DNA of 64,000 nt from Rhabdophis nuchalis (taxonomy: Eukaryota; Chordata; Lepidosauria; Squamata; Natricidae), in NCBI GenBank assembly GCA_039707465.1, contig CM077648.1, positions 29,763,119-29,827,118 of the forward strand. Direction: 5' to 3'. The notes beneath the pieces are model-generated. The model did not search any database and was not told the origin of the DNA. It saw only the letters and a program-made list of their open reading frames with translations. The position numbers and the translations under genes were made by a program. Of this stretch, positions 11,028-21,345 are shown in pieces; position 1 is the first letter of the stretch, and each line of letters starts with the position of its first letter.

Positions 11028-11216
11028 CCAAAGGTGCATTTTCAAGAGGCAACTGGACTTTCTGGTTTTTCTTTGAAGATGTTTGGCTTCTCATTCAAGA
11101 AGCTTCTTCAGCTCTGAGTTTCTTCAGAGCTGAAGAAGCTTTCTGGATGAGAAGCGAAATGTCTTCAAAGAAAAACCAGAAAGTCCAGTTGCTTTTTGAA
11201 AAAAACACTTTTGGGA
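11028..11216. mobile_element. Head-to-head inverted repeat, Penelope-like end (tentative)
   Basis: Two arms of about 90 bp (11028-11117 and 11124-11216) are near-perfect reverse complements around a 6-bp centre. Each carries the phrase AACCAGAAAGTCCAGTTG or its reverse. The right arm also holds GGATGAGAAGCGAAATGTC. Related single arms occur at 23403-23510 and 30531-30592. The phrase is familiar to me from vertebrate Penelope-like retroelement ends, but no coding part is present, so the family call is an inference. Confidence 0.5.
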
Positions 11217-11291
11217 CAACCATGACCTGGATGGCTGAGAATTTCCATAGAGACTGGGAGAACCACACCATTTGCTCTTTGTTCCCTAAAG

Positions 11292-11425
11292 CAGGGGTCT
11301 CCAACCTTTGCAACTTTAAGTCTGAAGGACTTCAGCTCCCAGAATTCTCCAGCCAGCTTTGCTGGCTGGAGAAGTCTGGGAGCTGAAGTCCTTCAGACTT
11401 AAAGTTGAAAGGTTGGAGACCCCTG
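11292..11425. mobile_element. Foldback (palindromic) hAT element, copy 1
   Basis: This 134-bp near-perfect palindrome begins CAGGGGTCTCC and ends GGAGACCCCTG. It is flanked by the perfect octamer CCCTAAAG at 11284-11291 and 11426-11433. The centre reads CCAGCCAGCTTTGCTGGCTGG. It has no coding capacity. CAG termini and 8-bp duplications indicate mobilisation by a hAT transposase. Confidence 0.92.
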
Positions 11426-11492
11426 CCCTAAAGTAAGCCTCCTGCCTCTTAAGAAGTAACACTCACAGATCTAATGCCATCCTTAGTTAATG

Positions 11493-11785
11493 AGAGCCGA
11501 GGTGGCGCAGTGGTTAGAGTGCAAGACTGCAAGCTACTTCAGCTGACTGCTAGCTGCAGTTTGGCAGTTCAAATTTCACCGGCTCAAGGTTGACTCAGCC
11601 TTCCTTCCTTCCTTCCTTCCTTCCTTCCTTCCTTCCTTCCTTCCTTCCTTCCTTCCTTCCTTCTGAGGTGGGTAAAATGAGGACCCAAATTGTTGGAGGC
11701 CATAGGCTGCCTCTGTAAACCACTTAGAGAGAACTGTAAAACACTGTGAAGCAGTTTATAAGTCTAAGTGCTATTGCTATCCTAT
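11493..11785 (+). mobile_element. tRNA-derived squamate SINE
   Basis: The head is GAGCCGAGGTGGCGCAGTGG followed by TTAGAGTGC, a good pol III A box. A B-box-like CAGTTCAAATTTCACC lies at about 11567. The body holds GGTGGGTAAAATGAGGACCC and the tail is TCTAAGTGCTATTGCTAT. A (TTCC)n microsatellite at 11599-11662 has expanded inside it. A second copy is at 37894. Transcription and retroposition would depend on pol III and a partner LINE. Confidence 0.85.
11599..11662. repeat. (TTCC)n microsatellite
   Basis: About 16 uninterrupted TTCC units sit within the SINE, where other copies have only a few (see 37970-37987). Confidence 0.98.
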
Positions 11786-12177
11786 CCTTTATCTCCAACA
11801 GCAAAATGAAATGAATGTTCTTGGAAATGAAAACTCTGGTTCAGGAATATGAACAGTTTGTTTTTTCTTTTATCTCAGTCCTTAATATTATGATTTCAGT
11901 CCCTGGCAGCAGGAACCCTTGGTTACCAATTGGTGTAAAACTGACATTTTAAATTCAACTTAAGTATGGAATGAAAACTCTGAACTTCTCAAAAATAATG
12001 TAGAAGAAGTATGGCTCTTTAGCTTCAGTCATTGATAAGTACCCAGATACATGTCAGAGGATATTATTTTCTTGCTTGTTTGCTTTATATCCTGCCTTTT
12101 CTCCACAAGCTTAGGGCTGCATATACAGCAATTTTGCTTTCCTTCAGTTGTTTCTACAACAATAATTGTGTGTGGTA

Positions 12178-12696
12178 CAAGGAGTCTCCGACTTAAAACA
12201 GTTTGTTTAGTGACAGTTCAAAGTTGCAACAACTCTGAAAAAAGTGATCATAGCCATTTTTCACACTTGCAAACCATTCGAGCATCCCTATGGTCATGTG
12301 ATCAGAATTCAGATGCTTGGCAATGGATTCATATTTTATGACGGTTGCAAGACGGTTGTTTTTCTTCACAAAAAAGGGCATGCATAGCTGGTAGGAGGCT
12401 TGTAGAGTGCTCCTGTGGCCCCGGGGGGGGCGAAATTGAGCACAAAATGACCCATTTTTTCGCTCATTTCTGCCCTCCCCAGCCCCCAGGAGCACTCTGG
12501 AAGCCTCCTAAAGGCTCTGCACGGCTATTTTGGGAAAGGGGTGGGGTTTCAGGAGGCAAAAAAGTGCTGTATTCAGTGTATAAGGTGCACCCAGATTTTC
12601 AGCCTCTTTTTTGAAGGAAAAAGGTGTGTCTTATACTCCGAAAAATATGGTAGTAAAGAAATGGGCTCAATTGTGGTTGTAGGTCAAGGACTGCTG
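12178..12696. mobile_element. TA-inserted MITE family 1, carrying a nested MITE
   Basis: Left end CAAGGAGTCTCCGACTTAAA and right end (reversed) CAGCAGTCCTTGACCTACAA match family 1 at 2420, inverted. TA flanks lie at 12176-12177 and 12697-12698. Body phrases such as CAGATGCTTGGCAA match the first copy. A family-2 MITE interrupts it between about 12356 and 12650. Confidence 0.75.
12356..12650. mobile_element. TA-inserted MITE family 2, truncated, nested
   Basis: The right end reads CTTATACTCCGAAAAATATGG followed by TA, the inverse of the family terminus CCRTATTTTTCRGAGTATAAG seen at 50683. The body has paired GGAGGCTTGTAGAGTGCTCC and GGAGCACTCTGGAAGCCTCC arms. The left terminus is missing. Confidence 0.7.
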
Positions 12697-12875
12697 TACT
12701 TTAGACTGAGAAAGAGTAACTGAGCCATAGCTGCTTAGTGAATGTCTATGACTGATATGAGCTTCAACATGGGTGTCCCTAGCATGGACACAACATTACA
12801 TAGAATATAAACATATTTTCTTAACAACGTCCTATATTTATTATTACATTTGAAATAGAATTTATACATTGTAAA

Positions 12876-13398
12876 TGTTCTGACCTATGCTTCCCAAAAG
12901 AATGAAGCAAACTCCTTGTTCTGACAAAAAAACGTTTTATTAATTTACTGTGAATTCTGCTCATTCACATCCAGTAAAGTCTTTCAAGGGAGGATTTACA
13001 GTCACGGGGCTTATCTGGCTTGGATAACTTGGCAAGGAGTCTTGGAAAGCCATGAATCAATTAAGCAAACTAATTGTCTCCTGCAAACTCCACTCCCCTT
13101 TCGCTCCTCTTTTATTTCCTCTGGGAGAGGCCATTCATCATCCACCTGTGGCCTTACTTCCAAGTCGACCCCACTGGGGGTCACACTGGGAACAGGCTCC
13201 AGCTGTTCATCTGCCTCACTGATGTCTGACTCTGAAAGCAGCTGATAACTGGTATATGGCTCTGGCCCTGTCTCTGCCACCGACACAGAGCCCTCATCAT
13301 ATCCTTCCCCAGACTCCAGGACTGGCCCATGTTCCTTCTCAACCTCCTCACTGTCCAAATCTGCTGCCAGTTCCACTGGCCACTGGCAGGCCACAACA
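12876..13398 (-). mobile_element. Solo LTR of an LTR retrotransposon (probable)
   Basis: On the minus strand the unit begins TGTTGTGGCCTGCCAG and ends CAGAACA, matching TG...CA termini. Flanks GTAAA (12871-12875) and GTACA (13399-13403) could be a 5-bp duplication with one change. AATAAA lies near the end (about 12938-12943 reversed), suiting an LTR R region. No internal coding region lies on either side, so recombination to a solo LTR is the simplest reading. A 127-codon open frame (13011-13394, minus) lies within it and has no recognisable domain. Confidence 0.65.
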
Positions 13399-13403
13399 GT
13401 ACA

Positions 13404-15629
13404 CTAGAATGATTGTTTTTCCTTTAAAGTAAGACTACAGATTTATTGTTATTTGTCAGTTGCCTTTGAAGATTTAAGTGGGATGGTATCAACACTGTGA
13501 TATCATTATGTGAGGTGTTCAACTGCTTTATTTCATCTTGGTGTCTAAGGGGTTCAGGAAAACTGAAGGAGCAGGCACCTCAATCACAAAGTCCTAAAGA
13601 ATGTAGAAAAATCCATCTATTCCAAGCCCACTTTGTCAGCCACCCCAAAAACATGCTGCTGTCACTGAAATTTCTGGCATCCAAATAAGCAGACACCTTC
13701 TTTCTTACAGCCAGCCTCCTTTTATTTCCAGCATCTTTCTTCCATCTTGGAACTGGACCAGATTTTTATCGCAACAGTATAATTTAAGATTTTGTAGCAA
13801 AAGGTTATAGAAGGTGGAAAACATTAACATGTGGCATAAACACACAAAACATGTACATTTGTGCTTTGTACATTTGTTCATTTTACCATTTAGATATTGT
13901 ATTTGGGTTTGTCTTAACTGGGCCATTCTTGAATTTATTTAAAACTGATTGAAAATATTGTGAAGATGTATGGCATACATTACTTGTATGTTCTGTATAA
14001 TAAGATATCTTGGCAAGACAACAGTCTTTAAAAACAATCCAAAATACAATCGCTTAGAAACGAACTAGCTTCAGTGACAAGCATTCCATTAACATAGTGT
14101 GTTTTAAATGTAAAAATGAGCAATAAATGTCTTTATTATTTATTTCATCTGGTAAAATCAAAATATTTATTTTTATCTCTTCTATGCATATGGTCTTAAA
14201 ATAACTCAGGGAACCACTAATTCTAATCGGATTGTTGCTATATTGTCAGTGAAATTTCTTTTAAAAAATAAGAATGTCCTTTCTGTGCAACTCTTCACTT
14301 CATAACGTCTCTATTTTGGAGGAAATCCCAATTATAGAATAAGAAGTGTGAGATATTAAGCAAATTGTAGTTCAATTCTACAATGATAACCAAACATGAA
14401 TTGAATCAATATGGATCCTTTATACTTTAAAATGTATAGAAAGCAGATATTCATTTGAAAAAAATATGAGTGTTTCAGTTCTTATTGAGATTTAGGGACT
14501 TTTTCATACAATTAAATATTAATTAAATCATAACTTTACATTTCAATTCAAGCATTATTGCAATAGAAGACAATAAATTATATATTACAAAAGATGCATA
14601 CCAGTCCTTCATTTGTATTGAAATAGGCGAACAAGATAAAAATGAGTATTTGTATTCATTTCTTTTATTTAAATATTAATAAGTCTTGCCATAACAAAAT
14701 ACAAGCATAAAAATACAATATTGATGGTAAAACATTAAGATACAAACATTGAGAAAAGGTAGCAATATATTAAATATATTCAGCAATATAGAAATCATAT
14801 CTGAAATCCCAGAATATCCCGGACTTTAATGACAAAGCTATTCAAACTTTATGGAGGAAACACATAGTACTATTGAACAGAGCACAATAGTCAAGACTTC
14901 AAAAAGTAAAAGCAAATGGAACAAAAGTTTTTAAAAATACAAGATGAATAGAAAGGAGTCCTTTCTTTGTTCTTCTGGGCAGTAATAATTGAGAATTATC
15001 ATTAACTCAATGTGATTTTCTTGAAAGAATATCACTGGAGGGCCTTTGGATATTAATATAGTTGAAAAACCAGAAGAAACCACTAGACAGAATAAATTCA
15101 CATGTCCTATGTACATTCTCCAAAGGATGCAACCAACATGTTCATTGGGCACAAAATCATTTGATTCCTTCCATCCCTCTTTCTTGCTATACCTTTCTTT
15201 TGTATCCCAGGCTACAACTGCTTGTCCCATTGCTAGAATAGGCAAACAGCCATTGCTGGATAAAACCATCTATAATCGTTCATTTACCTCATAAACTCAC
15301 GTTGCATTGTCCCAAGTGTACTATTTCATGTGATGTTGGTTTCAGGTAACCTGTCCGTTTCAGATAAACACCTCAATTTGTCGCAGTTTAAACTGGCCAA
15401 TTTGCAGAAGAAGGAATGCCTTTTCAATTGAGCCATGCTCTCTAAAACTTTTAAAGTTACATTTATGGTAAGGGCTATAATAACACAAAGGTTATTCCTT
15501 GTGAACAGAACATTACTGGTTTAAAATGTGTGGAATTTTTTTAAATCACTTTTTCTTTCATTGAGCTACCAGCTTTTCCCTCCTCACAATATTGTCTTAT
15601 ATTTAAATATGTTTACCCATGTTGCATGG

Positions 15630-15630
<1 letters not shown>
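13404..15630. other. AT-rich unique stretch
   Basis: Over 2 kb show no recognisable repeat family, RNA gene or coding exon on either strand. Composition is strongly AT-biased. Confidence 0.5.
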
Positions 15631-15690
<60 letters not shown>

Positions 15691-15703
15691 TATTATTATT
15701 ATT
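15631..15703. repeat. (ATT)n microsatellite at an R4-like 3' end
   Basis: About 24 ATT units, with one T interruption near 15690, abut the 3' end of the minus-strand R4-like element that follows. Confidence 0.97.
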
Positions 15704-16757
15704 CTGTGGTTAATCTTTGGTGAGATTCGCAGCCTTTGGGGCTGGTTGGTAGCTCAACAGCTCGAGTCCTAACTAAGGACCTAGGAACTGTCAAGGTAAC
15801 GTCGGAGGATATAAGCTGTTCCAAGCAGGGTGGCCCTTTGTAGAGTCAAAATGCTCAAGTCTGACAAACCTAGTACCTCCACATAGTGAGGCCGTCCCCT
15901 AGGTATTGCTCCAAGGGCTCCAATCACAATTGGGACAACACACGACTTTCTCTTCCACAGTTGCTCAACTTCAATTTGCAAGTCCCGATATTTTGTGATT
16001 TTTTCTTGCTGCTTATTTTCAATTCGTGTATCACCAGGTATTGCAATGTCAACGAACCATACTTTTTTCTTTTCAATTATTGTTATATCAGGAGTGTTGT
16101 AGGACAAGTGCCTGTCAGTCTGAATTCTGAAGTCCCACAAGATCTTGACTTTCTCATTCTCTAAAACTTTCTCAACATGATGTTCCCAGTGATTTTTGCT
16201 GTTCTCAAAAACAAACTTCTGGCACAATTTCCAGTGAATGATTTTAGCAACACGGTCATGGCGTTGTAGGTAGTCAGTTTGTGAAATTTTGCTGCACCCA
16301 CTGACCAGGTGGTTGACTGTCTCATCTTTCTCATTACAGAGGCGAGATTTGCTGTTGGTGGTAACGTTGAATTTTTGCCTTCATGCAGTTTGTGGCTAAG
16401 GCTTGTTCTTGAGCTGCCAAAATAAATCCTTCTGTTTGTTTTTTCAGTACTCCCGATCTTAACAAGTTCCAAGTTAGTTTTTGGTCAGCTTTGCCTTCAA
16501 TACTTTTCAAGTATTGGCTATGCATAGCTTTGCTTTTCCAATTTTCAGCTCGTTTCTCAATTACTTCTTTCTTATATTCAGCTTTTGACTTAGTTGTCTT
16601 TAAAAGGCCTCCTTTATTTACTTCCTTAATCATTGGTTCTTCACTTTTCTGGATGTAATCATTCAAGCTGTGTCTTTCTTCTTCCACAGTCTGCTTTACT
16701 TGTAGGAGTCCTCGACCACCTTCTGCTCTTGGTAGATATAATCGGTCAACATCACTT
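15704..16757 (-). mobile_element. R4/Dong-like LINE, 5'-truncated (array copy A)
   Basis: Reading leftward, frames give DVDRLYLPRAEGGRGLLQV, then TEGFILAAQEQALATNCMK (16334-16768), then a C-terminal segment of 148 codons (15781-16227). The last segment has the restriction-like endonuclease core: WDFRIQTDRH, PDITII, and VWFVDIAIPGD with its acidic residue, then KITKYRDL and IVIGALGAIPRG. The change of frame near 16200-16340 removes most of the zinc-knuckle region. Family knowledge: R4-clade proteins cut DNA with this PD-(D/E)XK-type domain and prime reverse transcription there. This copy is a pseudogene. Confidence 0.82.
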
Positions 16758-16902
16758 ATTATTATCATTATTTACCTTATTCATAAAACATGAAACTCAG
16801 CCAACTGAACATTTAAAAATGCATTGCAAATACTATTGACTGATGCTAATGGTTGATACAGTTTGCTGCCAGCATCCTAGGTATCAACCAAGTATCTTCT
16901 TA
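16758..16902 (-). mobile_element. R4-like LINE 3' UTR fragment (array copy B)
   Basis: The 145-bp block with GAAACTCAGCCAACTGAACA and TAGGTATCAACCAAGTATCT is repeated almost exactly at 16941-17070, where it leads into coding sequence. Here it starts after an ATTATTATCATTATT remnant and stops at the next repeat tract. It is therefore a very short 5'-truncated insertion. Confidence 0.75.
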
Positions 16903-16940
16903 GATTATTATTAGTAGTAGTAGTAGTAGTAGTAGTAGTA
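16903..16940. repeat. ATT/GTA trinucleotide microsatellite
   Basis: A short ATT run passes into about nine TAG units. It separates array copies B and C and marks the 3' end of copy C. Confidence 0.95.
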
Positions 16941-17800
16941 TCTTTATTCATTAAACACAAAACTCAGCCAACTGAACATTTTAAAATGCATTACAAATAC
17001 CACTGACTGGTGCTAATGGTTGCTACGCTTTGCTGCCAGCGTTCTAGGTATCAACCAAGTACCTTCTTAAAATATAAGATCTTCCGAGTAGCGCAGTTTT
17101 TTGAAGTTCCGCTGGTGTTGTAGGAAGCTGCAATTTGTTGATGTATCTTGTAAAATTCTTGGACATGGTGCCAAGTGCCCCGATGACAATGGGTATCGCT
17201 GTTACATGCTTCATCCATAGCTGTGTAGTTTCGAGGGCCAGATCACAATATTTCATTGTTTTTTCTAGTTCTTTTTCTTCAACTCTGGCATCTCCAGGAA
17301 CAGCGATATCAATAAACTATATCCTTTGGCCCTCTACAACTATGATATCTGGTGTGTTGTCCTTCGAATGACCATCTGTTTGTATTCGAAAGTCCCACAA
17401 GATCTTCAACTTCTCATTTTCAATAACTTTTTCCACTGTTCCCATGACTTTCTGGATACAGGTAAATCATATTTTTACATAGAGACCAGTAGATTAATTT
17501 AGTAACTCAGTCGTGTCTAGCTTTGTAATCAGTTTGTGTGATTTTGCTGCATTCACATATTAAATGTGAAACAGTTTCGACTTTGTTATTGCAAAGATGG
17601 CAGTTTGGGTTGTCAGTGGATTTTTGTATCTTCGCTTTCATGGCATTAGTTTGTAGTGCTTGTTCTTGAGCAGCCAGTATTAAACCTTCTGTTTCTTTCT
17701 TATTAGTTCCCATCTTAAGCCATGTCCATGTCAAGTTGTCATCACATTTTCCTTCAATGTTTTTCAAGTGCTGTCCATGCAAAGCTTTGGTTTTCTATCT
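16941..17800 (-). mobile_element. R4/Dong-like LINE, 5'-truncated (array copy C)
   Basis: Two frames remain on the minus strand. The upstream one (17507-17782) has TEGLILAAQEQALQTNAMK and a zinc knuckle CHLCNNKVETVSHLICEC (C-X2-C-X8-H-X4-C). The downstream one (17044-17256) has IPIVIGALGTM and AELQKTALLGRSYILRRYL, matching the C-terminus of copy A. The PD-type endonuclease core between them is frameshifted. Copies A, B and C share orientation and 3' UTR. Confidence 0.82.
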
Positions 17801-19670
17801 ATTTAATCTATCATCCAAATGATTCTTGAAAAGAAAAAATATTTTTCTGCCAAGAAATCAAGTTCAATTATTTATGAAATTAGAATTGTTCTGTTCTAAA
17901 ATGCATTTGGGTAACACAAATGTACACTTATCATAACCCTTCAAAAATGGCATTGTTCAGACATTGAAATCTATGTCATATTTTTATTGTATTAATTTTT
18001 TCCTAGTGTCCACTGATCACATTTAATTAGCTTTTGAGCAATCATAAACCCGTGTGACTTTGAAATACTGCTTCAAAATACTTGCAACATCAAGCATTGC
18101 AGAAGGCAGGGGAGATATTTTTCAGAAGTGACATTTCTTTTCCAATGTACTGACTTTATAAAGTCATGATAGGCAACGTCTCTTTAACAAATGCAACTGT
18201 ACAATGACACAGTTAGGTTTGAAATTAAAAATGGTCTTGTGGTGCTTATTGACAATGAGTGGTGCTACCGGAGCAGTGCTTGGGGTATAATGAGGGAAAC
18301 AAGCTTATTGCACATTTTGTAATAAACAAAGCTAGCGCAGATTGGGGGAGATGCAGCTCTAATGGTACACTGATTATCTCACTAAAGTACATTATACAAT
18401 ACAATAGCCACCATTCTCTTATATTATATTGTTTTCAAAGGTGCAATTCTAAGTACCTCCATACTGGGATTCAACTCATTGCTAGCTGCCTCTTAAATTA
18501 CGTACAACCAGCTACAGCTGAGCAGATGAGTATACAGTAGCTATGCTGTATGGCTCTATATTTTCCCTTAATACCAGTCAATAAAAGTCAATAATATTTT
18601 TCTATAATTTACTGTAAGTTTACTTCATTCCTAGGATCTAGCTGATTGGTAATTCTTTCCAAATCTCTTCCAATCAATTCATACAAGTCCTAGAAGTTTG
18701 TTGTTCTTTGTTGCCTTTTGCTAATGTAAGCAACTTTGGTTACTTGCCAGTAAATTTCTTGGCCTATAACTGTCTGTCTCTGATTATCTATTTATACGGT
18801 ATATCTATCACTGATATTATCTTGATGAATGTATTAGAACTTCTTTTGGTGTACTCAATGAATTACTTAAAATAGTAATTTCTAATTTATGACCTAGATC
18901 AACTGGTTGCTCATGGCAGTAGAATCCTTGTGAGTAACCATTAAAAAAATATGTAATAGCCAAAATATCTGGGATCACCAAATTCTCTCTTGAAATCTCA
19001 CACGTTGGAGTTCCTGCCAAACTGCCTCAAAATTTGGAACTATGAAACCATTGGAGGTCTTAGATTATTAGGGCCTTTACTTAAAATCAAATTAATAATG
19101 CGAATTTGACATTAGTTTTCTGCAGAAGCATCTGGATGTCTCATAATATCCATCGGTATTTCATTACTTATCTATGATCCCTAAAAGCTTTAAATAACAA
19201 TTTAAGGCTTCAAATAAAGCTGGGCTAAATAATGGGAGGGAGATAAAACTTAAACTTCCAAGATAGTATAATCATTATGTATACATAAGACTAGACAGTT
19301 AACAAAAGAATACATTTGCTTTGAGAAGGCACTATTTCTAATACAAAAGAAACAAAGCCCACTAGCATCTGTTCCAGTTAGTACATCTGCCACATTTGAG
19401 GCAGAAGGCTAAAGCTGTGCCAAATAGCAGATCTGATTTTTCATGGAATGTCTGTTCAGACATTACCCAAGGGATTTTTGACTTTTGTTTCTTTTGTATT
19501 CATTTAGATTATCAAGCTTATTTCATGCACCATGATAGCCGAATTCAAGTAATCTGCAACTTCTGGAAATCAAAGTTAAGGAACACTGAGAAAAGGAAAT
19601 GAGACTGAGATTAAGAATCAAGAAAACCAAACTAAAGACAAGAGGTACAGGAACCTGCCTTAGAACTCTG
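17801..19670. other. AT-rich unique stretch
   Basis: No repeat family, RNA gene or exon is recognised. Short open frames here have no familiar motif. Confidence 0.5.
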
Positions 19671-19793
19671 AGCTTGGTGGTTTGGTGACAGACGTTTTAT
19701 TGCCCAAACTGGGTAACATCATTATTCCTAGTGATGTTGCCTAGTTTGAGTAATGAAATGTCTGGCACAAGGCAGCCAAGCTCCGAAAGCATT
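19671..19793. mobile_element. Second head-to-head inverted repeat, Penelope-like (tentative)
   Basis: Left arm 19671-19722 and right arm about 19731-19793 are imperfect reverse complements around a short centre. The right arm contains GATGTTGCCTAGTTTGAGTA then ATGAAATGTCTG. The left arm reversed contains GATGTTACCCAGTTTGGGCA then ATAAAACGTCTG. The architecture matches 11028-11216. It directly precedes a CR1 3' end. Confidence 0.45.
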
Positions 19794-19943
19794 AAGGACC
19801 CCTCGTCCTCTATCAGAAGTTGTGGAAGAAAAGATTGGACAACCAGTTGTCTGAAATGGTACAGTGTTTCCTGCTTTCTGTATAGGGATGGGCTAGAAAA
19901 CCTCCAAGGTTCCTTCCAACTCTGTTATTCTGTTACTCTAATT
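19794..19943 (+). mobile_element. CR1-type LINE 3' end
   Basis: The stretch contains GATTGGACAACCAGTTGTCTGAAATGGTA and ends CCTTCCAACTCTGTTATTCTG, the standard 3' end of CR1 copies in this window (compare 49083-49305). A few bases are lost in between. It is non-coding. Confidence 0.72.
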
Positions 19944-21140
19944 CCATGATGGCGAACCTATGGCACGCATGTCAGAGGTGGCACACAGAGCCCTCTCTGT
20001 GGGCACGCATGCCATCACCAACTGCTCTTCTGGTTTCTGGCATGCACATGTGCCCCAAGCAACTGGTCTTCACAAGTGCCAGGAAACATCCAGAAAAACA
20101 GGCCATTTTGGGGCCTTTGGGGGAACGTTTTCAGGCTGGTTTGGGGCCAAAAATCCTCAAAAACAGTCTGAAAACAGCCTGGAGAATGGTCAAAAACAGG
20201 TCCCAAAATCGCCCAAAAAACAGGCCTGTGCTGTGACATGCACACATGTATGAGCATATACGCACATTCCGGTTTGGGCACTCGGTGCTGGAAAGGTTCA
20301 CCATCACTGCTGTCAGTCATTTTGTGCCAGACACATGTGGCATCACCCATTCTTCTTCCGGGTTTCTGGCGTGCATGCCAGGGGTGGGTTCCTGCCAGTT
20401 CTAACCTCTTCTATAAAAGAGGTTCCACAAATCTACAGTGCCGTTTAGAACTGATTCCAGCTCCCTCCCCCTGCCTGTCTGCACATCATCAAGATGAAGA
20501 GCGAGAGGAGGAATTCTGGGAGTTGAAGTCCACAAGTCTTAAAGCTGTCAAATTTGAACAACTGTGGGGTTTTTTTTCTAAAGTGTTAGGGGTGCAAGGG
20601 TCTTGAAACTTACAGCTTTAAGACCTGTGTGTTTCAAATGCCAGAGTTTCTGAGTCAACTTTTTGGTTGCTAACCAAGTGCATTAAGTGAGTTTCATCAC
20701 ATTTTACAAGTTGGCCACGACCACCCTGTCACATGACTGCCAAGCCACACCCACCAAGTCACATGGCTGGCAAGCCACTCCCACCTGGTCACATGGCCAG
20801 CAAGCCACTCCCACAAAGCAGGCCACACCTACAGAAGAGATTCTAAAAAATCTTGAAACCCACTACTGGTGCATACATGCACAATGATCAGATGGTCTTC
20901 ATGCGTATGGCAGTGCTGAAAACTGGAACATTTTCCAGCATGGGCATGTGCACCGGCCAGCTGATCGTCATGCATGCATGTGTGCCAGTAACCAGAAGTC
21001 TAAGTGGCTTGTGCACATGTGCATGCCAGAAATCGGAAGTTCATACCCCCTTTGCAGCTCCTGTTCTGGGTTGCATGGCTGACGAGCATGCATGTACTCC
21101 CTTTTTGGCACTTGGTGCCAAAAAGGTTTGCCATCACTGA
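19944..21140. mobile_element. Pair of GATGGCGAACC-type MITE copies
   Basis: The block opens CCATGATGGCGAACCTATGG. A matching inverted end, GGTTCACCATCACTG, closes at about 20310, and a second, GGTTTGCCATCACTG, at about 21138. Phrases GGCACGCATGTCAGAGGTGG and TTTGGCACTTGGTGCC are paired ends of one non-autonomous family. Two copies, or one partly duplicated copy, lie side by side. The second is split by the hAT MITE at 20379-20868. Superfamily is unclear; I could not confirm target duplications. Confidence 0.6.
20379..20868. mobile_element. Non-autonomous hAT element, longest copy, nested
   Basis: Ends are CAGGGGTGGGTTCC and the inverse of CAGTAGTGGGTTTCAAG. Flanks GTGCATGC (20371-20378) and GTGCATAC (20869-20876) match at 7 of 8. 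At 490 bp it is longer than its relatives at 3381, 10131 and 25637. Near 20505-20560 it contains AATTCTGGGAGTTGAAGTCC, the arm of the foldback family, so the two families share sequence. A CACATGRCYRGCAAGCCACT unit recurs three to four times at 20710-20820. Confidence 0.82.
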
Positions 21141-21149
21141 CCTAGCTCT

Positions 21150-21345
21150 TTAGAGAAGACTCTAATGCTGGGGATGTTTCAAGCAATGAGAAGAGCCAGA
21201 AGCAAGATGGATGGATTCGATTATGTGAGGAGTACATGATTGGAAGAGCTGAAGACCAGGTTAAGAATGGATGTTCCTGAAGAAAATCTATCTATGTGAT
21301 CACTAAGACTCAATACCAACTTGATGGCACATAATCAATGAAATG
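21150..21345 (+). mobile_element. BovB/RTE-type LINE 3' remnant
   Basis: The phrases GCAAGATGGATGGATTCGAT, GAAAATCTATCTATGTGATC and ACCAACTTGATGGCACATAA match what I know of the RTE/BovB 3' region in squamates. The frame is degraded and the 5' limit uncertain. Confidence 0.5.

Noticed and set aside
11493..11570. Functional tRNA gene
   Set aside because: The A and B boxes belong to a SINE head. No cloverleaf or terminator suits a tRNA.
13011..13394. 127-codon minus-strand open frame as a host gene
   Set aside because: It lies wholly within the probable solo LTR and shows no domain, splice context or start context of its own.
20710..20820. CRISPR-like array of short repeats
   Set aside because: The CACATG-GCAAGCCACTCCCA phrases are degenerate tandem units inside a hAT MITE, with no regular spacers, in a eukaryotic genome.
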